From NCBI RefSeq assembly GCF_011075055.1, contig NC_058156.1, positions 2,356,001 through 2,420,000 on the forward strand: 64,000 bases of DNA. The letters run 5' to 3'. Position 1 is the stretch's first letter; every line of letters begins with the position of its first letter. A program made the translations under genes and the position numbers. Positions 37,656 through 50,200 of this stretch are shown here, in pieces. This stretch comes from Mangifera indica (Eukaryota; Streptophyta; Magnoliopsida; Sapindales; Anacardiaceae). The notes under the pieces were generated by a model. That model was not told the DNA's origin, ran no database searches, and worked only from the letters and a program-made list of their open reading frames with translations.

Positions 37656-37901
37656 CTAATGTTTCTGGGTCGTCTTCTGATACTTGTCTTTGATCCACTG
37701 AAACCCAACAGACGTCCCTTCCTTCACTTTCTTCAACCCAGTTGAAGCCACCGCTTTTGTCTTATCAAAACCCTCTTCAACCTTCTGTTTATACTTGCCT
37801 CCCGTGCCGTTGCTCTTCTTTTTTCCCTCAACGGCATCGGGGTCCGGGCCGTTGTCCCACTGATCAGCCCACGATGTTCCAGAAGAACTGTGTCCCTCCA
37901 T
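37656..37901 (-). CDS. Small hydrophilic plant protein of unknown function
   Basis: An intact 81-codon frame starts at the ATG at 37901. The N-terminus has SSSGTSWADQWDNGPDPDA, followed by a lysine-rich middle (EGKKKSNGTGGKYKQKVEEG) and a C-terminal block KKVKEGTSVGFQWIKDKYQK. There is no signal peptide or membrane segment. The C-terminal half could form an amphipathic helix. The less AT-rich composition against its surroundings, the sensible start and the non-random protein suggest a real gene. I do not recognise a named family. Confidence 0.65.
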   Translation of the reverse strand: MEGHSSSGTSWADQWDNGPDPDAVEGKKKSNGTGGKYKQKVEEGFDKTKAVASTGLKKVKEGTSVGFQWIKDKYQKTTQKH

Positions 37902-38921
37902 TGAAAAGAAGACTTTCTCTTTACGAAATCAACTCAGAAAGAAGATGGAGATCTATGACAATACAATGAAATAAGTTAAGACCGGGTATTTTGTTTAGGG
38001 AGGTGAATATGTTTTAAAGCCGGGTCCAACGAATTCAAGAAGAAGATAAAATAGGGTTATTGATTGGACCAATCTTAGGAGGAGTAGGTGGCTTGAATTG
38101 AACGTTCAATTTTTCAACTTATTTTAATCATAATAGACAAAAAACAGAAAAATTTTCCTTTACAAACAACCAAAATTATTTTGATTCTTTTCTTCCCTCC
38201 CACCCTCTTCATTTCATTCCCAAATATATTCATGTGCCAAAGCATCAAAACAGAGTGAGACAGCTAAGAATTCTACTGAAAAAGGAATAAAACTTACCCC
38301 ATATAATGTTTGAAGGGAATCTTGAGAGTTTTCTCCATACAAGGCAGGGCAGTGAGATAAATTTAGAAAAGCGTGTAGAGCCGAGTTTTTTTGAATGATC
38401 TGGAAAACTGTTGACGACACGCTTCTCTCACGGACACGCCTTAACACGGTTACATCCCTATCGACATTCTTCTTCAACTGTTTTCCCCAGAGGCGAGCTA
38501 GTATTTTTGGTATTTTATTCAACAAATAAAATATATAAGGAATGGTCATTCACCTACCTATTCCATTGAATATTATTATAACAGGCAACTAATCTATTTG
38601 CCGTGTGGCATCAACCGGTATATATTTTCAGTTTTCACCTAGTCCGTTGTGCAAACTAAATATTACTGTAGGCCTTGTTGGGCTAGCTTTATCATAGCGC
38701 ATTGTGCCTAGGTGTCAGACCGTGACTACACCCTCCAATTGATGGATTTAGTGGGCCGGGCCAACACACTAACATGTTAAGGCCCACAACATCTCAAGTG
38801 GATCATATTTTTTAATTATTTTTTAATGGGTTGTACTGGCTCATGCTAAAAATAGACCACATGCAGTCTGGCTCGGCCCCTAACCTACCCTAACCAGGTC
38901 TACACAAAGGTATTAGTAATC
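37902..38921. other. Intergenic DNA with GGGCC-rich segment
   Basis: The left part is the upstream region of the small gene. A minus-strand frame at 38214-38549 shows no known domain. 38740-38890 carries GTGGGCCGGGCC and CTGGCTCGGCCCC blocks, like other hAT-type relics. Confidence 0.35.
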
Positions 38922-38929
38922 CTCTTACC

Positions 38930-39566
38930 TAGAGGTGATAAAATGGGTAGGTGACTCGTATAGCCCACGGGTATCTCGTGTAAATATGAGTAGGAGTTTA
39001 GATTTTTTGACCCATACCTTGGATAATAAATTTTGGTGTGTGGGTTGGGTATGCCAGCGGGCACCCCCAAACACCCTTTTTTTCTATTTATTTTCATTTT
39101 TCACTTTAACATAAAATTTACAACATACTAAACACAAATTTCATATATTTTTCCTTCTTTTTAACATAAAATAAACTCAAATCCACCCTAAAATAAAATA
39201 ATTTATTGGGTTGAAAACAAATTTAAAAAATATGAGCATTAAACACTTTGTTATAAATATTTATTTCATATTTAATATTAAAATTCTTTAAATTTATAAA
39301 AATATTTTTATAATTTGAGATACATTTTTGTTCCTCTACATAATACTTATGTATTGGAAGAAAAAATAATTAAAAGTTAAGAAAAAAATATATATTAAAA
39401 CAATAAAAATAAAAGAAAAATATTGAAAAATTAGTATTAACAGGTAACACGTAAATCAACTTATACCTACTGAAGCGGATATGGATTTTATAAATCATTA
39501 TTTGTATAACTCGATTTGTACCCATTTTATCCGCACCCAGCCTGCACCACCCGTTTGCCAGGTCTA
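38930..39566. mobile_element. Non-autonomous hAT-type element (637 bp)
   Basis: The ends are TAGAGGTGATAAAATGGGTA and, inverted, TAGACCTGGCAAACGGGTGG. A perfect 8-bp duplication CTCTTACC flanks it (38922-38929 and 39567-39574), the hallmark of hAT transposition. The interior is AT-rich and noncoding. The right duplication lies on the splice-donor side of a NAGLU-like exon read on the minus strand, so the element landed in an intron. Confidence 0.9.
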
Positions 39567-39574
39567 CTCTTACC

Positions 39575-39690
39575 ATAGTCACAAAGCAGACTTGCTTTGT
39601 CCTCCAAGTCGCGGAACCACATTGGTATTTGAGTTCTTGCATTCCATTCAAACTGTTTTAATTGATCTTCACCTTGGGCAAGCTGCACAG
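39575..39690 (-). pseudogene. Orphan exon of alpha-N-acetylglucosaminidase (NAGLU)
   Basis: On the minus strand, after a plausible acceptor, the frame reads LAQGEDQLKQFEWNARTQIP, then MWFRDLEDKASLLCDY, and reaches a donor (TATGGTAAGAG). The motif EWNARTQ followed by MW matches the C-terminal region of plant NAGLU enzymes, which have QYEWNARTQVTMWY. No other NAGLU exon is recognisable nearby, so this is a relic or a captured fragment. Across the donor sits the hAT element. Confidence 0.6.
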
Positions 39691-40099
39691 AAGTTACTAA
39701 GAACAGGAAAAAAAAAAAAAATTCAAACAATTAAGAAATCAAATAGAACGACAAAGAAAATGTGTATAGCCTGTACTTCCTCAAGAGAAACATAAAGAAA
39801 AAACACGGGAGTCTCTGACAAGCTAATCTGTTAAGTGTTATTAGCCAATAGTTCATCCCCACTTGCCATAAAAAGTTCTAACGCTTGAATTACTTCAGAA
39901 GTTGGATACTATAGATGAGGATGATCATATTAATCTGTTTGGCTCTTTATTACAGCACTTCTTGACAATGGTTTGCCAAAGGGGTGAATTTTTTGCAAGC
40001 TATAGAAATGAATAATGGATCAACATCAGAGAATGCCACAATTACATCCTTGCTTTTGTCCTGTTTCAATATCATCAAGAACGTACAATTACATCATAC

Positions 40100-40347
40100 A
40101 GATGCACTTGTGTTCTAGTAAAGACTGACATTGATTTTAAAAGATCTAGGTGATGCATATTTGTCTGGGTTGAGGATGTAATCACCCACTTCCATGGGAA
40201 CAATTAACCAAAATAAACAGGGTAAATAACTTACATAGGCATCATCAGTGCAGTCGCAGAGTCTGTGGGATAATACATTTCAGGCTTCCTGTATTTAGGG
40301 AACTGATCTACCTTAACCTCTTGCCGGATACTGACCGATCCATACCT
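40100..40347 (-). pseudogene. Exon-like minus-strand segments, unknown protein
   Basis: Bounded by a CAG acceptor and a CTATGTAAGT donor, the minus strand near 40347-40236 reads YGSVSIRQEVKVDQFPKYRK, then PEMYYPTDSATALMMP. A second open piece near 40200-40110 reads EVGDYILNPDKYASPRSFKI. Both look protein-like and are less AT-rich than the flanks. I do not recognise them, and no start or further exons are evident. They could belong to one degraded gene. Confidence 0.3.
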
Positions 40348-40349
40348 GA

Positions 40350-41879
40350 GAAAAAAATGCTTGCCATTTTTTTTAGTTTTAAAGCATAATTTATACCCAA
40401 AATCTGAATTTTAATCAATTTTCATGCAAAATCAAAATTCAGATTATATAATTTACAACATCGAGAATCTAATTTACAGAAAACACGACATATACACAGT
40501 CTAGGCTCTAATGTCAATATTGAAAACATTTAAACATGTCAAATCGAATTTTGTAAATTCTATAAATATAAATTCAGGGTACTTGGCTTGTAATTTGTGA
40601 CGAAACCCATTTGAATATGACATAAGGTATTGACGTGAGTCATTTTCATGCTCTATTTGTTTGAGCACTGCCATCCTTAGAAGACATAATCTTTGTGCAT
40701 TCTTTGTGCTTTTGGTTTCTTGGAGAGAAGAACAGAAAGTCTTCTATTCTTTTTTAATTTTGCGTTTTGCTTCTGAGATTATAGTTTTTGGATATTTAAA
40801 TAACAATCTAACTCTCATCTAACTACCTCCAACAACTGTCCTTTGACAATTTACCCAAACCCATAATTACACTAACAAAAGTAAATGATAGATGCGAGTT
40901 TGAGTTTTTGAAACTTAAAGAATAAGAATTTATCATTTTAACAAACTTTGAATGAGAAATAGTCTTTTAACCGTAATTAAATAAGCAAGAGGCCTCAAAA
41001 GAGATCCGTCATATCTACTAGGGAACAAGAAATAAAAATTAAAAGAAAAAGCCAAGATGAATAATAATAATAATAAAAGAGCAATGATATGTATGTCAAT
41101 TTTTGATACATAATTCATATACACAGATAATGTGTCATTATATGGTTAGGTATTACTTTATCTTTAATTTATAATTACCCAATTACATAATGATATATTA
41201 TTAATATATATGAATTGTGTATCAAAAATAGATATATATAGTTTTATAAATAATAAAATATAAAAAAATAGAAATATAAAATTAAAGATCTTAAATATAA
41301 TTTTTGTAATTTTATTATTTGTTTAATATATCACAATAAACTTTTATCAAAGTCAAGGGTCAGTTGAACCCATTACCACCCTTTCCTCCAACTGCTTTTT
41401 CCAGCTTTAGAAATATCTTCTTATAAAAAGATGAAACGTTAAGTAGGCCTACACTATTGATGCCCAATTTAAATGGTGTTAATGAAGGGATTCGTTGGGA
41501 CAGACGGAGCCATACCTCAATAAGCAGGTGAGTTTAGTGTGGTCGATTCAATCTGGTAAAGATGATTCGATTTAAATAAAGTTTTCTCGTCAATATCCCT
41601 AGTTGTCATGCTTTTTGAAAGATAAAGGTGGCTCAAATGCAATAATGCATGGCTTCACATGCACTGTAATAATGCTATAATCATGGTGTTGTTTTTTTTG
41701 GGTTAACGGAGATGCGTCTATATTTATTAGATAAATAAATTTAAAATATAATAATTTGATCTATAATTAATACACGAGATAAGTCAAAGATTCACAACTA
41801 TAGTAGAAATGTGAACCTAAACTTTCACTTTAGAAGTTTTTATGTTTCATCGTTTTTGCTAACTCTTAATATCAATATT
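40350..41879. other. AT-rich spacer without a gene
   Basis: Low-complexity sequence with several ATA-rich tracts. Nothing assignable was found. Confidence 0.4.
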
Positions 41880-42260
41880 ACAATTATAGTTATATGTATT
41901 TTATGATATATGATACGTATCCTATGATATAATAAGATGTAGATGAAAAATAATATATATCGAATTAACACTATACAGTGAACGTATCATACAATATGAT
42001 ATGTATTATTGATATAGAGTGACACATTTAAAAAAATAATAATAATGTAATAGAGGTATATATGAAAATTTTTAAAATTTTAAAGATATTTATAATATTT
42101 TTTAAAATAATGGTTTGTGAATTATAATTTTTATTATATTTATTAATATTTTATTATTTTAGTTTTTATAAAGTATATTATATGAAACGATACTATATAT
42201 GGTATAAAAAATTAGATTTATAATATATAATATAATACATAATTCAACTAACATGGTTAC
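41880..42260 (+). repeat. AT-rich GTATCATATGATAC-type family, copy 2
   Basis: It contains GATACGTATCCTATGATATA, then AGGTATATATGAAAATTTTT, TTTTTAAAATAATGG and ATAATACATAATTCAACTAA in the same order as copy 1 read in reverse. Confidence 0.6.
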
Positions 42261-42516
42261 AATCCAATTCCTTACCAGAAAATTATATGATATAGTTTGA
42301 ACTACAAGAGAAAAATCTTATAAACATTGAAATTGAAATCCTGTGCAGCTTGGGGGGAGTCCAAATATCTTCGTGAATGAAGGCCTAGTGACGGAATCGG
42401 GACCAGCAGATGGCATTGCAAGCTGTACGTTGAAAATGGCAAGTTATTGATGATAAATTGAGACCCCATTAATTTTATTCATTATCATGTAGGCTAGAGC
42501 AACCAAAAATGGAAAA

Positions 42517-43289
42517 GGCGAAATAACTTATTCCCACCCAAAGTATAGCGAAATCTCAAACTCATACCATTTAACTTTTAAAAATTCAAATACTCATTTG
42601 TAAGATAATTTCTATTAAAATATTAGTTAGAGTTAGAGATAAAACTATCATTTAACAAAAAAATTTAAAAAACCAAACTTTTATCACATTTCTTCCCCTC
42701 AATTTGAAAATTCACAATCTCCCCCTCCGAAAATTTCTTTTACAGTTTGAAAAGTGACAGTTTTTCCCTTAAGGTTTTTTTCACTTTTCTCAAGCATTGA
42801 TCCGCTGTTTTTGGTCATCAACCGTCTTCTCTCCCGAGCTTTCTTCGACCATCGATCGAGAAATCATCTAAAAATACTTTTAGATAGAAATCGTATAAAT
42901 TTTCAAACAAAAATCATTTAGATTTTCAGACAATTTCCTTCGATTGGTGGTCGAAAAGAGGCTAAAAGAGAGAGATAAGATAGGAGGGAGGACTACTGAT
43001 GGTCAAAGACGACAGATCCTCGTCAGAGAAAAGAGGAAAAAATCCTAGGAGAAAATTGTTATTTTTCAAACTTTAGGTGGAGGGAAATTGTGAGTATTTA
43101 AATATGAAAGAGAAAAATGTGATAAAACTTCAATTTTTTAAATTTTTTTCATAAATGATGATTTTACCCTTAACCCTAACTGAAATTTTTAATAAAAATT
43201 ATCTTATGAATGAGTATTTGAGTTTTTGAAAGTTGAAGGTTGGAGTTTGAAATTTCTCTATACCTTGGGTGAGAATAAGTCTCTTGGCC
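42517..43289. mobile_element. Fold-back Mutator-like element, copy 4
   Basis: The left end is GGCGAAATAACTTATTCCC and the right end inverted is GGCCAAGAGACTTATTCTC. Arms are complementary across most of the 773 bp (CCCACCCAAAGTATAG against TATACCTTGGGTGAG; TTTTTCAAACTTTAGG against the left arm). The hairpin tip near 42850-42960 contains TTCTTCGACCATCGATCGAG and the inverse CGATTGGTGGTCGAAAAGAG. Flanks AATGGAAAA (42508-42516) and AAAGGAAAA (43290-43298) match at 8 of 9 positions. Confidence 0.82.
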
Positions 43290-43350
43290 AAAGGAAAAAT
43301 ATCTTTAGTCTTTGCTGCTTTTTTTAGCAAGATTATATGTATACATTATT

Positions 43351-43505
<155 letters not shown>

Positions 43506-44329
43506 ATGTAGCTTTTATTCAAATAATTTACATAAAAATGATCCCCGGGCGGCTCTCATAGAACTTGTTCTATGTGTTTTCCACATGGATAGAAAGGATT
43601 GATTTCAGGTCTCAAAGTCCATTTTGAGCCGATTTTAAATTGGTTCAAATTGAATTTACAGTTAAATTGTCTTCTAGCTGAATTATGGAGATGACGGTAA
43701 TTGAAATCAACCAATAAGTCACCCAGAAATTTGGTGTATAATCAAGGGTATTCAAAATTGGTTAAATGAATCAATTTAATAATTTTTTAAACTAATTAAT
43801 TTGAAGAAACTCATAAACCAAAATCAAACCGATTAAAAGATTAACTGATTTTGAATCGAATCAAAAATACTAATTAATCAAATCAAATTTTTTGTTAATC
43901 AATTTTGAATTGAATTTCAAAGAATTATTATATTTTATTTTTCTATATTAATTTTTTATTTAGTTTTTTTAAACCAATTTTAAAAAAATTGAAAAACCGG
44001 TAACCAAATCGAAAATCTGGGTTTTCTATATTCTTGAATCAGTATCTGAACAAGTTTTTCAAATACCCTATTTTTTGGTTTAATTTTCTATTCAAAAATC
44101 AATTTGGTTCATTATAGTATGGAAATCAAATATGAAAGAACAATGTTGTATGCATACAATTTTGAGTTCATAATTTTATACATAAATATTATGTTATCAT
44201 GTGATTTGGCTATTATCTTATTTTTAATTAAAATGACTCAATCAAATTATAACACATCATTAATATATTTAGTTATTTGTTCAAAACTAATGGTTTTATT
44301 GAATACGAAAATTTTTTTGAGACTATAAT

Positions 44330-44635
44330 TATCAGTATCTTATAATACACGATACATATTTTATAATATGATATGATATATATAATAATATGTATCATGA
44401 TTTGTATCAAATTAATTTGATATAATAAATGTATCATATGATTTTAGAAAAAATGATAATACAGTAGAGATGTATATAAAAAATTTTAAATTTTATAAAA
44501 ATATTTATGATATTTTTTAAAATAATAATATATTAATTATATTTTTCAAAAATCGTATTATATAATATAATATTAAATATATAATATAAAAAATTAAGTT
44601 TTTAATATACTATATAATATCTAATTAATTCCCAG
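44330..44635 (+). repeat. AT-rich GTATCATATGATAC-type family, copy 3
   Basis: It shares ACACGATACATATTTTATAA, AGATGTATATAAAAAATTTT, TTTTTTAAAATAATAATA and a TAATATCTAATTAATTCCC end with copies 1 and 2. Confidence 0.55.
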
Positions 44636-45164
44636 ATTGACACTTGTTTTATCCATACAGTAGCAGAAAAAATTTCCCACCACTTGTTTGTTGATTAGAA
44701 GGCCTCGGCTTTCTGATAAAGTTTCGATTACAAGATAGAAAGATGTTAGAGGAAGAAGACAATCACCAACCCCATTGCCCGTACAGCAATAATACAAGTC
44801 GCTGCTTACCTAGGAGCAGTGCTGGCGAATTCTATGATGTAACATCAATATATGTGAATCCTTTGCCTCTGAAAAGTGAATAACAGAGGCATTTAAGGGG
44901 CAAAAATTGCTACTACTGCGTTATTTTCTGTTAAATCTTTGGTCTTTTCTGGGTTCGAAGTGACAAATGCACCGACCGCCACATCCCCACAAAGTCACAC
45001 TCCAGACAGGTTAAATTTATTGGAGCTGAAAGGTTCAAAGGGCAATCAGAATTCGCTTGACAGAAGAAACTGAGGAGAACTGGACACGTAAAGAAATGTC
45101 TGTAGGTGAAAGCGCCTGTGGCCACTGTCAAAGGCCTATATTTTGTTGTGACCGTAACAATATA

Positions 45165-45410
45165 TATATATATTGTTAATAAAAATTAATACATATTTTT
45201 AAAAAAATAATAATGTAATAATGTAATAAAGTGTATTTAAAAAATTTGAAAATTTCAGAGAGTATTGATGATTTATTTTAGGAAGATAATATAATAATTA
45301 TAATTTATTATTATTATTATTTTCAAAAAATTGTATCTTTCGATATATTATAATATAAGATATAAAAAATAAATTTTTAATACATAATTCAATATATGAT
45401 TAGAATACTA
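45165..45410 (+). repeat. AT-rich family, copy 4 (partial)
   Basis: Only the second half is recognisable: AAAAATAATAATGTAATAAT, CTTTCGATATATTATAATAT and TAATACATAATTCAATATAT. Confidence 0.5.
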
Positions 45411-45810
45411 TGAGTCTGATGATCCTTTTTGTAGGGCACATTCAGTGAAGCTCATAGCGAGAGAAGTGATGAAGACCTAATGGCTGTAGTGAGAAAGTAA
45501 AGCAAAGTCACATGGGTTGATTCCACCTAACCTATACAATTTCAACTTCCTCTCATAATCATGACCCCTTGTAGGTTCAACATGAAAAACAAGAGAGGAA
45601 ATTTAAAACTCCAAACGTTGTTCAGGCCTCTTGAGAAACTGATATGTAATATTTAGTATAAATGAAGGAAAAAAAATCATTCAATCCACGATAAGTTATA
45701 AAATATTGAATTAAAACTTTAAAATTATAAAAATACATTAAATGTTATGTAATCTGACTTGAAATTATTTGCTAGTATTCTACTCCTGAAACCTCTCCTG
45801 AATGACAGAT

Positions 45811-46320
45811 TTCAATTGGTAAAACTATATTATATTAGTTTTAAAATGGAGACCTAACTAATATATAACTAATATATACAAGGCTAAACTTTATCTACTT
45901 AGATTATAACTTTAAGTGTATTAAACTTATAGTTATTAATCAGTAAGTTCATCTACAAGTTGTTATTAGACTATTCAATTAGTTGGTTTTATAAAACCGG
46001 AATCACAATTAACGTTAGCTCAGATCCGTATATTTTCTAACACGAAAATCCTATTGTTCGGGTCTGTTACTATTGAAAAAAGGCATTAAAAATGGATGAT
46101 GAGCAAGTTGTTTAGTGCAAGACATACTCAAAATTCAAGAACATAGAATTGTCTTCCACTACTAACAACAGCAATAAGATGTGGATGGGTAGATAAATAC
46201 ATCCTTTGCCCTTGAGTTCTCAAGCTTGGTTCTTTCCTCAACAAGCCGATCATCACCAATGACTTAACCTATAAAATTTGTCAATCAACCTGTGGATTAT
46301 CAAAGTGTTTCTCAGTTCTT
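45811..46320 (+). repeat. Tandem duplication, left copy (uninterrupted)
   Basis: This copy matches 46332-52070 once the inserted elements there are removed. Shared stretches include TGTTTAGTGCAAGACAT, GAACATAGAATTGTCTTCCA and CATCCTTTGCCCTTGAGTTC. It preserves the empty sites AACTTTAAGTGTATTAA and TTAGACTATTCAATTA, which show where the MITE and the copia element landed in the other copy. No gene was identified inside. Confidence 0.85.
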
Positions 46321-46448
46321 AGCTTGACAACTTTCAATAGGTAAAATTATATTGTATTAGTTTATGAGTGAAATTCTAATTAACATATCTTAGGTTTCAA
46401 ATGTCCAATATAGGACCCACACTCTATTTACTCATATTATAACCTTAA

Positions 46449-46968
46449 GCGGGTGTTTGGTTCATGCTATGTAAAGATTACTTTGGTAATCTATTTTTTT
46501 ATTACTAATCTTACTTTGTTTGATTTGTCAGTAATAGAAAATTTCGATAATTTTTTATTCTTAATGGTGATGTGACAGGTAATATAAAAAATAATTTGAT
46601 TATCATTTTCATCTTAGATATTAAAATATTATCAATACAATTTTGATTTTATTACTATTTTATCCTTATTTAGTAATTTTTTAAGACAAATATATCTTTA
46701 TGTTCAGTTAATATAATAAATAACATAAAGAATATTTTATATTAATTACACCAAAAGTTATTTAAGTAAAATAATATATTAGTATTCTTTTATTTTTATT
46801 ATTCTTTTATTATTTCCTATCAAACACAATAATTATATATACCTATCAAAATTTACCAAATTTTAATAAATATAGTAATAATTTATATCTAATAATCTTA
46901 AAGGTAATATATTTTTACAGTAATATTTTATTTTTGATAATAAAGAATTACTCAAACCAAACGCACCA
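46449..46968. mobile_element. Tourist-like (PIF/Harbinger) MITE, 520 bp
   Basis: The ends are GCGGGTGTTTGGTT and, inverted, TGGTGCGTTTGGTT. A 3-bp TAA duplication flanks it (46446-46448 and 46969-46971), as made by PIF/Harbinger transposases. The left copy of the surrounding duplication shows the unoccupied site, confirming the insertion. Interior AT-rich, noncoding. Confidence 0.85.
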
Positions 46969-47029
46969 TAAGTGTATTAACCTTATCTTTATTGATAGCT
47001 TAAACTCATTTGCAAGCTGTTATTAGACT

Positions 47030-47212
47030 TGTTAACAATAGAAAATACTACTTTGTATTTCATTTGATACAAAAAAGGTTTGTACAAAGGGTTATTTATA
47101 CAAGAATGAAAAATATATACATGGTATGAATGTTGATTAATTGAGGAAATCATGTTATGATTGGTTTATTAAGGAAATCATGTTATGATTGATTGAAAAA
47201 ATTATGCTAACA
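47030..47212 (-). repeat. Copia 3' LTR
   Basis: 183 bp bounded by TGTTAACAATAG and AATTATGCTAACA in plus-strand terms. On the minus strand it is preceded by the purine-rich tract GAGTTTGAGGAAGGG, a good polypurine primer. It is shorter than its partner at 51507-51739. Confidence 0.85.
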
Positions 47213-50200
47213 CCCTTCCTCAAACTCAAGGTGGTACAGTTGGGACCAATTTTAGTTTAGAAATGAGATCATGAAAACGACCTGAAAGATGCGACTTGGT
47301 GAAGATATTTATAGTTTGATCATTAGAATGAATGAAGATAAGTCAAATGATACCATTCACAAGATGTTGACGAATGAAGTGGTAATCATTTTTAGTATGT
47401 TTAGTTCGTTTATGAAACACATCATTATGGGCTATTTGAATTGCACTTCGATTATCAAAATAAAGGGGGGATGAAGAGTGGGAAACACCCGTATCAGCGA
47501 GTAACCAACAAGGCCATAACAGTTTGATAGTAATATCGGCTAGAGCGTGATATTCAACTTTAGTGATAAATCAAGTAGTCAAAGTCTGTTTCTTACTTTT
47601 CCAAGCTATTAATAAATCTTCCAAGATAAAAACAATATCCAATAGTAGAACATCGGTCAGTGGGATCACTAGCCCAATTAGCATCAGAGTATTTAAACAA
47701 CTATAGTTTGAAATTAGAGGACAAATTAAGACCATGAAAAAGGGTACCTTTAACATGTCATAGGATTCGACGGACTATAGCAAAATGAGTAGTCTTTAGG
47801 GCACACATGAACCGACTAACCAGATGAACAATATAAGTGATATGTACTTGATAAACCAAGCTGCCAACTAATTGGAGATAATGTGTTAGATTAGGTAGTG
47901 GTGTGTCATCTATAGTTATTAAGCAAACATTAGGCTCAAGTGAGATAATAGCTATTTTACTATCAACGAGTCCAACACGATCAAGTAAATTAGAAGCATA
48001 CTTTGCTTGGGAGAGATAATAACCATCCGTAGTAGAAGATAATTTAAGTCCTCAAAAGTAGCTAAGAGGTCTGAGATCTTTCGTTTCAAATTATTGATGG
48101 AGATAGTGTTTGAGGTTAGAGATACTCACAGTGTCACTACTAGTGATGATCATATTGTCCATATATAGTAACAAGAGAACAAGTCCACAATTAGTTTGTC
48201 GAATAAATAAAGCGGAATCATAAGGGCTCGAAGTGAAGCCAAGATGACAAGTTGTAAAGCTGAACTTAGCAAACCAGACACGAGGGGCTTGCTTAAAACC
48301 ATATAAGGCACGTTAGAGTTTACAGGGTGGTTGCGTGTAGACTTTTTCATTAAGATCATCATTGACGAAGACATTTTTGACATCCATTTGAAATAATTTT
48401 CATTTTTTAACTGTCGCAATAGCTAATGGACTGTTGATAGAGGTGATATAGGCAATAGGGGCAAAAGTCTCTTCATAATTAATCTCATCCTCTTGTGAAT
48501 ACCTTTGGCAACAAGTCGAGCTTTAAAACGTTCCATAGAGCCATTAGGGCGAGTCTTAATTTTGTAAACCCACTTGCATCTAATAAAATTCTTTTTGGAT
48601 GGAAGATCAACTAAATCCTAAGTATGTGTTTTCTCTAAAACTTGTATTTCTTCCAACATTGTTTGTTGCCAAACAAGGTTAGAACTAGCCTTATAATAAG
48701 AATGAGGCTCATATAATAACCTAATGGTAGAAAAATAGTGATATCAAGAAGTTTGACAGAAGGCTCTCTTACCCATAAGGAGCAACAAAGAGCATTGTCA
48801 GAAGGAATCTCATTATGAGATGAAGAATTTTCAAAGAGGAGTAGAGTCCCTAGACAGAGTAGATTCTGATGAAGAGGCTAAAGGTGACAATGGATTGAGC
48901 TTTGCAAAAGTATATGTATCATATTCATTAGGAAACAACTCGATATTAGGATCAATGAAAAAAATAGTAAAAGGTATAAAGAACTCATGGAATTTAGATA
49001 TGAAAGAAAACATGGTGTGATCCTAATAGGTAATAATTTAGGAGATGCAAAGATGTTTAGAGACAGGATCCTAACAATGATAACCTTTGTGTTTTATCTT
49101 GTATCCAAGAAAACAACAAAAACGAGTGCAAGGTTTAAGTTTAGTATGCTCATGAGGCTGAAGAAGAACAAAACAATAGCAACCAAAAATTGTAAGAGTA
49201 TTAGAGTTGGGAGATGTATCATACAATTTTTCAAAGGGAGATACATCATGAAGAATAGATGAGACGATTAATTATGTAAACAGTTATGAGTGTTGCTTCT
49301 CCCTATAAGCATTCAAGACATGAGGTTGAAAAAAGTTAAGACATAAACAGAATCCAAAATATGTCCATGTTTATGTTCAGCATGACCATTTTGTTAAGAA
49401 GTTCCATGTAGGAAAGTTGGATAAAAATGCCTTATTATTGAAGAAAATAGATAAGATGAAAGTCTTGATACTCCATGGCATTATCAATATGTAATATTTT
49501 GATTGTTTGAGAAAATTGGGTCTTAATCATGGTTACAAAGGTAATGTAAATTTGCAGAAGCTTGGATTTATTTTTCAAAAGATATATCCAAGCAAATTGT
49601 GAGTAGTCATCAGCAAACAAAACAAAATATTAGGAACCTCTTATAGTTAGGGTTGGGGAGGGACCCCAAATATCATAATGTACTAATTGAAAAGTTGTAA
49701 AATAAGAAGAATTATTTTTATTAAAGGATAATGTCAGTTGCTTTGCAAGCTGACAATATAAACAACAAGAGACTTAGTTTTAATGGAATATAACATGCCA
49801 CTAGACACTAAAGGGTGCAATTTATTCAAATATGCATGACCCAAATATAAATGCCAAAGATGAAGGGAGTGATGGTAATAGTCAAAATGGTAAGAGAGGT
49901 TACGAGATGTGAAGGGAATTGAGATCAAACAATTGTCCCATTCTATGGCCTATCCTAAGAATCTGTCTCATTTGAGGATCCTACACTCAACAACTATGAG
50001 AAGAAAAATGTAAGTCAAAACCAAGTTCACAAAGTTGTCCAACAGAGATAAGATTCAATGTTAACTTAGGTATTACAAATGTATTAGAGAGTGTGAGATG
50101 AGACATGGAAATAAGACCAGTATTACTAACATGAATGTGAAAACCATCAACAATATGAATTATAAGAGTAATGGGGTTTGTGTGTGTAAAGGAAAAAAGA

